A stretch of 64,000 nucleotides of DNA from Triatoma infestans (Eukaryota; Arthropoda; Insecta; Hemiptera; Reduviidae). Below are positions 1-10,920 of this stretch, piece after piece. Position 1 is the first letter of the stretch; each line of letters opens with the position of its first letter. A program made the position numbers and the translations under genes. The notes beneath the pieces are model-generated. The model saw only the letters and a program-made list of their open reading frames with translations, was not told the DNA's origin and did no database searches. The stretch spans positions 1 to 64,000 of the forward strand of contig JAAEAF010003112.1 in the NCBI GenBank assembly GCA_011037195.1. The letters run 5' to 3'.

Positions 1-197
1 TCGCTGGAACTAGGTTTCGTGTTTTTGGGAGGGCATCACTCTTGCAGGATTGTCTGCGCGAGCTGGAGTGTCGGGATATCTTGGGATACTGTAGATTAAC
101 CAGTAAGCTACCGGGGGAGATTTATTAAGGGGTTAGGGGGGTTTCGGGGGGATAAAGGCACATAGGCTTAGGTCCCGCGCCATTAGGCACCCGAATT
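1..197 (+). mobile_element. 3' end of an RNase H-type LINE (truncated by window edge)
   Basis: This stretch matches, base for base over long runs, the 3' end of the better preserved LINE copy at 34,985-35,925: both have a run around GAGGGCATCACTCT, then CTACCGGGGGA, then CACATAGGCTTAGGTC and a terminal CATTAGGCACCC-like string followed by an ATA-rich tail. The frame is too degraded to read as protein. The tail and shared terminus define the 3' end of the family, and the rest of the copy lies before the window. The assignment rests on comparison within the window, not on a protein match here. Confidence 0.7.
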
Positions 198-212
198 ACA
201 ATAATAATATGA

Positions 213-393
213 ACTATGATGTTCATATACACACACACGACCATTTTCTGAAACCACTTTTTTGGACGCAGGAGATCTTAAAACGGATATTTCCGGTGAA
301 AGCTCGATATGCAATTATCAGACACTCGAGATGCAGAAATTTGACACGATTGAAATACTTTCTCTTAATAGATGGAAGAGAAAGTAAAAATAC
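213..393 (+). repeat. CMR dispersed repeat, 3' segment
   Basis: This is the terminal block of the CMR family: a short CA run, then GACCATTTTCTGAAACCACTTT, a GGACGCAGG block, AACGGATATTTCCGGTGAAA, and TTTGACACGATTGAAATACT, closing with an imperfect hairpin CTTTCTCTTA...GGAAGAGAAAGTAAAA. The same order of blocks ends the full copies near 3,560, 33,770 and 41,540. It is non-coding. Confidence 0.75.
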
Positions 394-554
394 ATGCAAG
401 GTTATCAATATAAACATACCTCACATCCACAAAAAACAAATATTTTATAGCCAATAACTTACTAGATATCTCGTTAGAAGGTTTGCTTTTTAGTTGCATG
501 CACTTAAAACAGATTAAGCTATTTAAGGTATTTATGGTAGTGATGTTTGATCTA
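394..554. other. Unassigned AT-rich spacer
   Basis: I see no gene, RNA or recognisable repeat boundary here. Confidence 0.5.
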
Positions 555-838
555 AACTTTAATAAAATCTGAAAATGCCATCCAATAAAGTCCCACTTCT
601 CGTAGATGAATTTTGCCCGAAATATTCGTGTCTGATGCAGATGGTAATACCGAAATGGAATACGATTTCTGAGTTTCCTGCGATATTGTGTTAGCATACA
701 CAAACACACCATATGCTAAAAACATTTCTTTCGTATTTACGGTGCCTCGAAACATGGTATTTCCGATGAAAACTGAGTTTCGAAAATTTGGCACGATCGA
801 AATAATTCTTCCTTTCTTACTAGGAATAAGAGGAAGTA
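555..838 (+). repeat. CMR dispersed repeat, diverged 3' half
   Basis: A diverged copy with the CMR block order: CCACTTCTCGTAGATGAATTTTGC, a GGTAATACCGAAATGGAATA block, a short CA-rich stretch, GGTATTTCCGATGAAAACT, TTGGCACGATCGAAATA and the terminal hairpin TTCTTACTAGGAATAAGAGGAAGTAA. It is older than the 33 kb and 40 kb copies, with many substitutions. Confidence 0.65.
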
Positions 839-1497
839 AGAAAACATTTAAAAGTTAGTTGTCTATCTATGTTCCTGTTCATTTTATAGCGCTAATCCTA
901 ACGAAGTTAGGACGATAGCTTATGACCGGTTGCCGGTAACAGATTACCTTTACAGCTTGTGTCTATATATTTATGCTGCGAGAGTGTGTGCGGCGAGTGC
1001 ACAGCATGGTGGCCAAGGTTTCAATTAAGGTCGAGATCAGTTTCTCACGACATACTCACCTTCGGTAACGGATTTGTTTAGGTTTTTGTGTGCAATCTAA
1101 CAGACATATAAATACTAGCACGAGGTAAAAATATATCTACAGACATACCAACTTTTCTGTTATGCGTGCATGACTCATTGCAAACACTAAAAATTATACG
1201 GTAATTTAGCCACTCCTACTGCTAATAAGTAAGAAAAAATTCATTTTAATCATTAACCCAAAGCATCATTCATTTATATATATGGTGTTTATTTACTGTT
1301 TAACAAATCATTTTCTATCATTATAATTGGGAGTTTACAGATAAATAAATAGGAAACAAAACTGAAGAGAAATTTCAAATAACTCCCTTTTATTCAATCT
1401 CCTGCTTACTTTCTTTAACTCTATAGGAGTTAATATTACGGTCGTGATTCATCTTCACTTGAAATACATGTTTTAGGGTTTCTTAAACACCAAAAAA
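839..1497. other. Unassigned AT-rich sequence
   Basis: There are no open frames of note and no match to the repeat families defined elsewhere in this window. Confidence 0.5.
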
Positions 1498-2480
1498 TCT
1501 GGTGTGAAACACTCACACAACTTTCTCTTACTCCAGTTATCAAAATTATAATTGACAAATTTTATAGTTGTGTACCAAATTTAATGAAATATTCGTCAAA
1601 AACTGAAAAAAAAAAAACCTGTTCGTAAAAGCGACTCCGGTTACGAATTTTCCTTGAAACTCTCGGAATTTTGCCATCGCATTTATTTCTAATTAATTTT
1701 ATTTGGATGATAGAATTGTATAATCAACCGGAAGTACCATTTTACTAAGTGGTTTTTTTCACTTTTTTGCAATTTTCTCCAAAAATGGCTCCAACGATTT
1801 TCATTAAACTTGGTTTATCAACTACATATACAAAGATTGTCAGATCTACAATTTTTTTTTTTTTTAATATTTCTCCGTGACTTTTTGGGGGAGTGGTGGG
1901 GTTAGGTTGTCCTCTAAAGTGCTATTTTAGTTTATTAAACAATTCTATCATCTAAATAATATTAATTAGAATTAAATATGTTGTTGAAATTCCGAGTTTG
2001 AAGAAAATCAGATGCACGGAATTGCGATTTTACTAAAAAGTACTTTTCACTGTTGCGCTATTTTTCTAAAACGGCTCGCAACGATTTCCTTTAAACTAAG
2101 TATGTGCACTACATATATAAAGAGCTACAACTTTTATTTGAAACATTTCTCCGGGTTTGAACTCATTTAAGCGGGCTTTTGGAGGAGTGGTAGGGTTACG
2201 TTTGCCACTAAAATGCTATCTTAGTTAATTATAGAATTCTACCATCTATATAAAATTAATTAGAAATAAATAGATTGCCTAAAATTTCGAGTTTCAAGAT
2301 AATTAGTAAACCGGAAGTGCTTTTTTTTTTTTACTGTACAGTTTTTTTCAGTTTTTGCAATTTTCTCCATAAAAAACACCGACAAATTTCATTATGTTTG
2401 GTATACTAACTATAATGTTTACCAGTTATAATTTTGTAAACTGCAGTATGAGAAAGTTGTGTGAGTGTTTCACACCGGTT
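1498..2480. repeat. CMR repeats in head-to-head inverted arrangement
   Basis: The left end (1498) carries the CMR head TCTGGTGTGAAACACTCACAC on the plus strand. The right end (to about 2480) carries the same head on the minus strand (GTGTGAGTGTTTCACACCGG). Near 1,727 the orientation switches: after the plus-strand module ending AATCAACCGGAAGTACC the sequence reads as reversed modules (CAATTTTCTCCAAAAATGGC, then CCGGAAGTGC near 2,291). The tail block is missing from both. This is either two heads joined by recombination or a foldback variant. Confidence 0.65.
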
Positions 2481-2667
2481 TTTTTTATATATATTTTCTG
2501 GCGATTTTCTCTAAAATTAGCTCTTAAGAGTTTTCTTTAAAAATTCAGGAAGAAATTAGGTTTATCACTTTTTTTGAAACCTTTTTTTTCAAATATTGGA
2601 ATAAAAGGGAAAGATAATATGAGACTTTGTGAAGTAAAGATACTTTTCAAAAATATAACAAATAAAA

Positions 2668-3421
2668 TCTGGTGTGAAACACTCACACAACTTTGCTCTT
2701 ACTCCAGTTTCTCAAAATATATAATTGACAAATTTTATATTTGTGTACCAAATTTAACGAAATTCGTCGAAAACTGAAAAACTGTACAGTAAACGCGCAC
2801 TTCCGGTTTACTAATTTTCTTGAAACTCCGAATGTTAGCAATCTATTTATTTCTAATTAATTGCCCAGAGAAATGTTTTAAATAAATGATGTAGATCATT
2901 GCATGTTTAGTTTATATTAGAGTTTCAAGAAAATCGTCGGAAGCATTTTTGAGAAAATCGCGAAAAAGTGAAAAAATCATTTAGTAAACTGGTAAAGTAA
3001 ACGCACTTCCGGTTATCCGATTTTTTTCAAACTCGGAATTTCAAGAACATATTCAATTCTAATTAACATAATTTAGATGGCAGAATAGTCTAATAAACTG
3101 AAATAGCACTTTAGATGAAAACCCCCGTCCATCCCCCGTAACTGCCCTTAAATGAATTTTCCCAGAGAAACATTTCAAATAAAAGTTGTAGCTGCTTTGT
3201 ATGTGTAGTTAATATAGCAAGTTTGAAGAAAATCGTCGGAGCCATTTTTGAAAAAAACGCAAAAAAGTAAAAAAAACAACAAGTAATGTGGTACTTCTGG
3301 TTGAGGAATTTTGCCAGATAACGTACTGTCAGATGCTATGGTGATACCTAAACGGAATATCAAGTTTCAACTTTTTACGATTTTTAGTTTTTGAGCTATG
3401 CTGCTCACATACATACACACT

Positions 3422-3461
<40 letters not shown>

Positions 3462-3560
3462 ACCATTTGCTAAAGACCATTTTTAGGTCTCAGGGGACGT
3501 CAAAAGGGATATTTCCGTGAAAACTCGATATTGAAAATTTGACACGATTACAATATTTCC
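2668..3560 (+). repeat. CMR dispersed repeat, near-complete copy
   Basis: The copy runs from the head TCTGGTGTGAAACACTCACAC through modules with GCACTTCCGGTTTACTAAT (about 2,803), GCACTTCCGGTTATCC (about 3,007) and a tail module with GGTACTTCTGGTTGAGG (about 3,290). It then has a (CA)n microsatellite at about 3,419-3,460 and the terminal GGATATTTCCGTGAAAACTC and GACACGATTACAATA blocks. The final hairpin is decayed. Each module repeats the series from GTTTCAAATAAAAGTTGTAGC to GAGAAAATCGCGAAAAAG. Confidence 0.8.
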
Positions 3561-3984
3561 TCAAAAAGTTTTTCTTGTTGCAATGAATACTATTTAAATC
3601 ACAAATTTTTTCAAAACTCGCGTTTTTAATCGTTTATTTTGTCTTGCCATGGAAAATATTGTGGGAATTATAGCTGTTTACCTGCCATGTCAATGTCTTC
3701 TGTCATCACCAACAATTGTACATACAGTTTAATTTTAAACCTAAATGACAGCCCCCTCCCAGAACCCAATAAAATATTTATTTTTTTGGGGGAAAAATGT
3801 AAAATCTTATTTATCATAATATTATGTAAGTTGATGGATCGATAAAATTGTACGAACTGGTAGTATTCTAGAGGAAAAACTTACCATTATGTTTCCCCAA
3901 ATACGCACTAAAAGAATTCACTTTTCTCGGAATAATGTTTCAATTTATGAGGGTAGATAAGGTATGACGTTTAACAAATAATCG

Positions 3985-4201
3985 TCAAAACCATATTAGA
4001 GATAATCGCGGAAAAAAAAAAAAAAATGGAAGTGTCAAGTGGCATTTCCGGTTGATGGCTTTTGACCGAAATAAAGCTTTATTGCGGTGTTTACAGAATA
4101 CTATGTTGAGCTCTCTGTGATTTTTCATTTTTTTTTGTTTGTTTGAGATATTCTGTTCATACACACGCCTAATACGTATATACCTATATACACACACACA
4201 C

Positions 4202-4236
<35 letters not shown>

Positions 4237-4383
4237 TCACTAAAAAACATTTTTTCTTTCTCTTATTGTTGGTAAGAAGCAGTATTATGATCGTCTCAGG
4301 TTTTTGTAAATTGAGTTTTCGCTGGAAAGCTCTTTTTTGCCCTAAATACGAAAATAATGTTTCCGGTGAATGATCTGTATGCT
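3985..4383 (+). repeat. CMR-related repeat, diverged, with long (CA)n tract
   Basis: A diverged relative. It has the GATAATCGCGGAAAAAAAA and GGCATTTCCGGTTGATGG module pieces, then a CTCTGTGATTTTTCATTTTT block, a (CA)n stretch around 4,190-4,233 and TGTTTCCGGTGAATGA. The short frames over the CA tract encode only CV dipeptides and are not genes. Confidence 0.55.
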
Positions 4384-4429
4384 TGTAAGCATGTTTAAAC
4401 AAAATAGTATCTTAAAATCGAAAAATTGC

Positions 4430-6210
4430 AGGACACTTAAACTTAGTTACTTTTTGGGCAATACAGCCCATTTAGGGCCTCCTAGCCTCGTCAAGTACAT
4501 TCTTCCACTCCTCTCTCTCTCTCTCTCGAGCCACTCATCTCCACCTCTCACTCCCAACAACCTGAGGTCCTATTCCACGTCATCCAGCCATCGCATCCCT
4601 GGTATTTCCTTTACATCTTCCTCCTCCCAGATGGTCATAAACAACTTCCTCGGTGTAATGGTACCGCAAAGATAATGCAACCACAGCAGAGAGAAGAGAG
4701 GCCCTCTCTGGTTAACAGAGACTACTCTCTGACTTAGGCAGTCTAGAGTGGGGGAACCTGTGTATACAGTGGGAATCTATCCAGAAATTATCTATCAGAT
4801 ACAACCATACAACTATACATCGGATCGTGTCATATCTTTACTCACACCATTCATTCTATCATTTTCATTATAAAGTCCAGTGCAGTAGTGCAAAACTTAG
4901 CTACATTATATTAGTGTCTCATATCTCGTTCATTTAATCAAACCTAATTTCTCTCCTCAACAATTCCATTATACTTGGTATCCTGCCCTGCTCCATTCTT
5001 TCCAGGTGACCCAACCACCTCAACCTCCCACATTTCACCATTCCCACCAGGTCCTGTTCACCATATACTTCTTTATCTCCTGATTTGACCTCATTCTCCA
5101 TATTCCATCCTGTCTTACCGAGCCAAATATTTTCCTCAGGACCTTTCTCTCCCATACACTGAAAAGTTGCTCATCCTCCCAAGTTAGCGTCCAGGTTTCA
5201 TTACCATAGATGACAACCATCCTTAATAAGGTTCTTGTACAATATTAACTTAGGTTCCCTAGATAGCTGATTGAAACGCAGGGATTTCTGTAAAGACCAG
5301 AAGCATTTATTGCCGGCTGTTATTGTGGCTTTTATGTCTATACTGACTTCATTTATATCTGTGATAACAGCAAGTCCAAGTTTACTGGCTTCTTTGGTGA
5401 ACTCTTCGAAAACTCCTAAGATCGTACTAAGCCTATGTGTCGTACAGTTCGAGCTGACAAAACAACATCATCTGCGTAAGCCAGATGCTGGCTCATCTTA
5501 TTAAAAATGGTGCCACCAGGATTGGTATGGATTGTCCTAATAGCCTTTTCCAGTGCTAAATTAAACGGTATCGGGGACAATGGATCCCCTTGTCTCAAGC
5601 CTTTCGAAATTGTGAAGTTTCAGATATGCAACTTAATGCCCTTCACATAGCCTGTTGAATGCATAAAAGTTATACGTGTCAGCCTTATTAATTTTTTTTT
5701 CGGCAAACCCAAATGATACATCCAACGGAGCAGTTCTTCCCGGGCCAAACTTCGTAGGCTTGCTTTAAATCTATAAATAAGTGATGCAGGGGCACATTAT
5801 ATAATGGCACTTTTCCAACATAATCCTAATGGAGAAAATGTGGTCCACAGTCGCTCTTCCTTCTCTAAATCCTGATTGGTATCCCCTATTTCTTTGCTAA
5901 TCGGCTTTCGCAAGCGGCTCAACAGCAAAACGGCTAATACCTTGTAAGCTGCATCCAGTAGAGAAATTCCCCGGTAGTTCTCACACTTTATTCTACTACC
6001 CTTTTTAAAAACTGGGTGTATATGATACTTTTCGCCCACCCCTTAGCGTGGCCAAACCTCCTTCATTCAGACACGCCAGATTATATTTTAAATTTCCTTA
6101 CATAGAGCCTTACATAGATACTTCAATAATTCGGCCGGGACTCCATCTAAACTTAGTTTACCGTTTAGATATCCCCACCGCATCTTATTCAAAGGATTCA
6201 CGGTCAAGAT
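4430..6210 (-). pseudogene. RTE-type LINE pol remnant (reverse transcriptase to C-terminus)
   Basis: Read on the minus strand from 6,210 down, the fragments follow pol order. A piece resembling the pre-palm region (SLDGVPAELLKYL) is followed by IHPVFKKGSRIKCENYRGI (RT motif 1-2 region, 5,950-6,030), then RQGDPLSPIPFNLALEKAI (about 5,540-5,600) and the catalytic-type HLAYADDVVLSA (about 5,440-5,490). The C-terminal region follows with YGNETWTL, WERKVLRKIFG and GRLRWLGHLERM (4,950-5,215). A final piece, MRWLDDVE.DLRLLGVR, lies at 4,430-4,675 beyond an insertion. Stops and frameshifts break it throughout, so it is a dead copy. RTE is chosen because of the ETWTL and RLRWLGH C-terminus; a related endonuclease-type clade is possible. 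Confidence 0.8.
4676..4925 (+). repeat. LTR-like promoter-bearing repeat inserted in the RTE remnant
   Basis: The sequence resembles the other LTR-like repeats in this window (20.8, 27.2, 28.8, 31.0 and 62.2 kb). It has a purine-rich GCAGAGAGAAGAGAGGCC opening, a TCTAGAGTGGGGGAACC block followed closely by TGTATACAGTGGG (a TATA-like position), and AAAGTCCAGTGCAG downstream. It sits between two parts of the same RTE C-terminal region, so it appears to be a later insertion. I could not identify a clean target duplication. Confidence 0.5.
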
Positions 6211-6400
6211 AAAACAATCGAAATTGTACTTTACTGAATTTTTTTTTTCAGTTTTTCATGATTTTCTTAAAAATAGCCTAACGATTTTCTTTAAAACTTC
6301 GTATACTATCTACACAAATAATGCCTATCACTTATTTCAAATATTTTACTCGGAAATACGAGATTTTTGTGGGTTCTGGGAAGCAGTAGTTTTATGCTTT
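6209..6400 (-). repeat. CMR-related repeat fragment
   Basis: The reverse-oriented CMR module order is visible: CAGTTTTTCATGATTTTCTT, AACGATTTTCTTTAAAACTTCG, then a TTATTTCAAATATTTTACTCGG block corresponding to the CGGAGAAATGTTTCAAATAA segment. It is diverged and lacks both ends. Confidence 0.5.
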
Positions 6401-7665
6401 CTTCTACTGTACCACTTCACTACATTTATTTATTTATATATTTTTAAAATAGATATCTACCCATATTATATTGTTAAAAGAATTAATAGAAAAAAAATGT
6501 TTTTTTTTCTTTTTGGAATGAATGGGAAATCGCTTCAAATTCCTATAACATCTCAGTAGTTGATTGTATAAATAAGACGGTATAAATTAAAAATATTTTA
6601 GAAGATATAAAATCTACATTAACAAATAAATATTTAGAACTTGCTTAGAAAAGTGTAAATACATCTCTTATATAGATATTTAATAACAGAATTTCTATGC
6701 AAGTTTATAAAATTCAAAAAAATATTGGTAACAATAATTTAGACGCACTATATTAAATGAAGCAAGCTACAAAATATATCTTATCTTTTTCAACATTTAA
6801 ATTACAAAGTGAACATAGTTTTATCTTCTCATCAAATTGATATCTATTTAAATGCAATTTACCGCTACATTTCATAATCCAACTTATTTTCATTTACTCG
6901 TATTACTTCTTTGTGTATGCGCTGTACTCTTATAATTTCAACTACAAATCTTTTATTATAACATGAAATAAATAAATAATTATATTATTAAAGACAATCC
7001 TTTTTTCTTTTTCAAATATTTATATCGCTGCAGGGTATTAAAACTCTATTCATGTAATACTAACCCTATAATTGGCCAGTTAAATTTAAATTGCAAATTT
7101 ATCATCACCATCACCATTCTTATCTGATATAATTGAAACCTGTCGATTTATTTCAATATTTATCTGTTTTTAAGGTTCTGTTTTTATTATAAATTATTTA
7201 TATAGATTTTTTTTTTTCCAGATATTGCTATTAAATTTTGTTAATTTTTGTTATGTTTTGGTTTGTGAAAAATTGTTTATAAATAATGTGATGTGAGAAA
7301 AAATCAAACAACTTTCTTCTTTTATTGCTGAACATAAACATTAACTGAATATTTTTTCCAAATGCAGAATCCATTTTGTTTCTTATTGTGGAATCCAAAC
7401 AGGTTAAATTAGAACTGCTACAATTAAATATCTCAAATGCTAGTGGTTTGTAGGATATTCAGAATAAATTTTACAAAGTTAGGTACTTATTTATTTAGGA
7501 AATGGTAGCATAAAAGTTTTTATGACATTGTAATGTTCGAGATACATTATTTTATTATTTATGACTTATCTTTACAGATAGTACAATATTAATATCCAGG
7601 TTTTATACTAAATAATATTATTAAAATCATATAATTCATTCTAACTTTTTTCCCTCTAAACAAGC
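6401..7665. other. AT-rich unassigned sequence
   Basis: Very AT-rich with runs of T and A. No coherent coding frame, RNA gene or repeat boundary was recognised. Confidence 0.55.
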
Positions 7666-7669
7666 TACG

Positions 7670-8031
7670 GCAACTAGTTCTAAGTGGGTTCGTTTAGATA
7701 AAACACTCTAAACTTCAATAAGAAAAACACCAATTTATTGTTTTACACAATAAATTACAAAATACAACACTTAATAATAATTAATTCACAGTTTAAACCA
7801 ACAAAAGTTCACTTTGTTCACTTTTTATACACTTATCACAAATGCACACTTCGTTTGAAACAAGAATCTCTCTAAACTCTCTGTTGTCTCACTATTTAGA
7901 CCGGTGGAGAAGGGTCTAGAAGGGATTGTTCTAGAAAGGGCTAGAGCGCGCCGCCAGCGCTTCCTAGTGGCTACTAGGAGAACTTGATGTACCTGCTTTC
8001 TCTCCTAGATGGCACCAGTGGCTGCGTTACA
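7670..8031 (-). mobile_element. Possible solo LTR
   Basis: On the minus strand it starts TGTAACGCAGCCACTGGTGCC (from about 8,031 down), is GC-richer than its surroundings, and contains GTGTATAAAAAGTG (TATA-like) and AATAAATTGGTGTTTTTC (polyadenylation-like) in the order expected of U3-R-U5. No internal element is attached. The far boundary near 7,670 and a target duplication could not be fixed, so this stays a structural guess. Confidence 0.4.
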
Positions 8032-9050
8032 ATATATATGTGGAAATAAAAACATAGGAGTACAAAAGTTATCAATATTAATAAGGATTTAATATCTTAT
8101 TATTGGATAATTATTACGGGTTTATTTTTGTACCATCTCTATAGATAATTTTGAACTAATTTGCACTAGACGTAGCTTCGAAGTGTCATTTCATTATAGT
8201 ACATATTTATAATATGTAAGTGTGTATTTAGAGAATCTTAGATGTATGTATTTCTGATACAAACACAATCTCGAAATGTTCCCTCTTACAGTAGTGAGCG
8301 AAAGTAAAAATATAAACAAAATACTCCTAAAATAAATAAATAAATAATTATTATTGTAAATAATCTTATATAATAATGTATTTTAGTTTAATTTAAATAT
8401 ACTTGATATCTTGTACATCGATCTGCACGTCTTACACTCCTTACATGGAATAAATAATTTCTAAGAAACCAAAACCTGTCCCTTATGTTTTTTACATTCT
8501 GTAAATTGTATAATTAATTAAAATAAATAACAATATATCTACTTTGAACAAAAATTATATTTTTTTAATATTTGTATACATTTTCCTTAGACATTTATCT
8601 TTATATTGTTGAAAAAGTTATTTATTTTTGCGGTTTTCTATCTATCTGAATTTGATTAAACTAAAATATATATACTATATTGTAATGGATAATTCATCAA
8701 CACAGGATATTTCATCATCATTCAAACTAAATAAATCATCATCATCATTGCACATTTCATCACCCAAATTAATCATAACTATTATCTATTATTTATTTTC
8801 TTTTTTCTGCTTAATTTTACAATCCGGTAATCATCAACCGTACACTACTAATCAATGTAAATCTACAACTCAATGGAATCTAATTATATTGATTTCTTAG
8901 TAAATTAATCTTTTTTTCCAAATATAGAGTTTTGTTATAGATAGATATAGATTTGTTCCAAATCCTAGTGTAAAGCGACTAAAGTACTTCATAGTTTGAC
9001 AGGTTAGTAGATTATTAGATTAGCATTTATGCTTATAAACATATTTTAAT
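8032..9050. other. AT-rich unassigned sequence
   Basis: The open frame at 8,628-8,900 has AT-driven composition (serine, isoleucine, leucine) and no recognisable domain. I do not call it a gene. Confidence 0.5.
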
Positions 9051-9980
9051 TTCTGCAAGAATTTTATTGGAAAAAACGGGACGATACTTTAGTTTACAAG
9101 AAGGTGTTAAACAAGGAGATCGATCCGCTTTCATCCCTTTACTTCAACACAGCCGTGCATGAAATTTTGGAACAGCTAAATTGGAATAAATTAGGTATAA
9201 GAGTAGAAGATAAATACATAAACTATTTACAGCTTTGCCGACGATATTCTGCTAATTTCTTCTGAAGAATTAAAATTTATGTTACGAAGCAAGAAAGCCG
9301 GACTCAGCATAAACCCTGGAAAAAACGCACCTCCTTGACTAATAGAAAGGAAGAAGCTATTCAGCTCGAAGGCCGCAAATTGAACTGGACTGTAGATGTC
9401 ATCCTCCTGGGACAGCTTATCTCATTTAAAGAAAGAAGAGAAAAGGAAGCAAAAAGAAGATGTGCTTTCGTCGCCTGGAGGAATTATTGATCACTAAAGT
9501 TTATTTTAAAAAATAATAAGGTAAATTTAGCGAATGAAATAAAAATTGTCAAGAGTTGGGTTATTCCAGCGCTAATGTATGGTTCCTAAACTTGGTCTAT
9601 CACACAAAAATAGTAAAAAAATAAAATAAAATAACCCCTAGCCAGTTAGTAATAGAGACTTCAACAAATAAAGAACAAAGTAATAAGAGACAAAACAAGA
9701 TTAGAAGTTGTATGAAGATAATAAAAGAACTAAAATGGAAATGGGCTGGTCACATTACAAGGCTGATGGGTGGAAGATGGACAAAAACCTTAACCAAATG
9801 GGTTCCAAGGTGGTGAGCAAGAAAAGTAGGCCGCCAAAAGATGAGATGGAAAGAAGATATTGTAAAGGTTTTAGGAGAGAACTGGTTGAAGATAGCTGAA
9901 GATAGGAAAAAATGGGCGCACCTGGGAGATGCCTTTGCCAATCATTGGGCCTAATATCCACAAAAAAAAAAAAAAAAAAA
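9051..9980 (+). pseudogene. RTE-type LINE, 3' part of pol with poly(A) tail
   Basis: It begins inside the reverse transcriptase. GVKQGD appears near 9,100, and TTTGCCGACGATATTCTGC near 9,233 gives FADDILLIS in a frame shifted from its flanks. Downstream are KAGLSINPGK, VIPALMYGS (about 9,570) and a well-kept C-terminus in one frame: LKWKWAGHITRLMGGRWTK, an in-frame stop, GRQKMRWKEDIVKVL, and LGDAFANHWA ending in a stop at about 9,950. An A tract at 9,961-9,980 directly follows, as expected of a target-primed insertion. It is 5'-truncated and carries stops and frameshifts. This C-terminus is a different lineage from the 4.4-6.2 kb copy. Confidence 0.85.
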
Positions 9981-10199
9981 GTTTATTTTAAATGATTAAT
10001 TTTTTTTTAATTTTGTATTTATTTTTATTTGTATTTTAATCAAATTATTTTGTATCTTTGAAGGAATCAATAAAGGTTTTATTAATTAATTATTTATTTA
10101 CGCTTATTAAATATTCTAGAAAGATTTTTCGGGTTATATTGGATTTTAGGAAAATTCTGGTGGGAGGGGGAATATAATGTCATTCTAGCATAAATAGTT

Positions 10200-10360
10200 C
10201 CATGATTTGCATGTCAGCCTTCGTGCAATGGCCTGTCGTTATAGACAGTGGGCTGTAGACGCTCCTAGAAAGAGAAAATCTAAACATAGCATTCCTGGTA
10301 TCGAACCTGGGACCTCACGCGTGGTAGTCCAGTGCGCTACTATTGAGTTGAAAGAATTGA
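10200..10360 (-). mobile_element. tRNA-derived SINE (SINE1 family)
   Basis: On the minus strand a tRNA-like head is readable: an A box-like CAATAGTAGCGCACTGG region, then GGTCCCAGGTTCGATACC, a good RNA polymerase III B box. A body containing AGATTTTCTCTTTCTAGGAG follows and is shared with copies at 36.4, 39.7 and 45.8 kb. It does not fold as a functional tRNA, so it is not called a tRNA gene. Confidence 0.6.
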
Positions 10361-10518
10361 AATCACATACTTTATTAACAATATAATACAATTGATAATT
10401 AAATATGATCAGAAAATTTCAAATTTGAAGAAATTCGTTAATCGGCCTGGGTTATTTTCTTTTTTGCAATTATCACGAATAAAGCACCAATGATTATTTT
10501 ATTTTTATATGCAGTCTA
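10361..10518 (-). repeat. CMR-related fragment, left part (split by SINE2)
   Basis: Reversed CMR blocks are present but diverged (AAATTTCAAATTTGAAG, TTTTTTGCAATTATCACG). The same repeat appears to resume after the SINE2 insertion at 10,751 with TATTTATTTGAAACATTTTTCTGG. Confidence 0.45.
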
Positions 10519-10737
10519 AAATATTGTAAATATGTAAAGTCAAGTAATGCCTATTTTTCCAGGCGAGCTCAACGTCTAACTACTAAATTAGGTGTCGCGG
10601 ACGGGGCGGAATCACCTAATTTTCTAATTACATTTTTTTGAACGAATATAAAATTTAGCAGTTATACGCGGGGACTTGAACTGGTGACCTTCTACTTACA
10701 AGTCTATGCTCATGACCACTACACCAACACCCGCCCA
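10519..10737 (-). mobile_element. tRNA-derived SINE (SINE2 family) with 13-bp target duplication
   Basis: On the minus strand it starts at about 10,737 with GGCGGGTGTTGGTGTAGTGG (A box region) followed by a CAGTTCAAGTCCCCGCG B box-like segment. The body contains TAAATTTTATATTCG and CACCTAATTTAGTAGTTAG. It is flanked by an exact 13-bp direct repeat, TATATGCAGTCTA, at 10,506-10,518 and 10,738-10,750. It is about 219 bp long, the same as the 26.3 kb copy. The duplication proves a discrete retroposition into an older CMR-like repeat. Confidence 0.85.
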
Positions 10738-10750
10738 TATATGCAGTCTA

Positions 10751-10920
10751 GAGTTAAATAAACAATATATTTATTTGAAACATTTTTCTGGAAAAATTGA
10801 TCTTAAGATGATTCCTGGAGAGCTGAGCTGAGACTACTCCTGTAATGCGTCATTCTGAAGTGAAGGAAACTAATTGTTCAGTAAAAATTCCGACTTTGAA
10901 GAAAGTATGTTAATCAGAAC
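10751..10920 (-). repeat. CMR-related fragment, right part
   Basis: Continues the reversed CMR order interrupted by SINE2: TTTGAAACATTTTTCTGG, then a degraded module piece and AATTCCGACTTTGAAGAAAG. Confidence 0.4.

Noticed and set aside
924..950. ACCGGTT resembling the hammerhead stem III
   Set aside because: No CTGATGA or GAAAC boxes at the needed positions.
3985..4402. Frames rich in Cys-Val repeats
   Set aside because: They are translations of (CA)n/(GT)n microsatellites.
8628..8900. 90-residue open frame
   Set aside because: AT-driven low-complexity composition, no domain, no splice or promoter context.
10224..10350. Possible tRNA gene (good B box)
   Set aside because: Only the tRNA-like head is present, the cloverleaf does not close, and the same head with a shared body recurs at 36.4, 39.7 and 45.8 kb, so it is a SINE.
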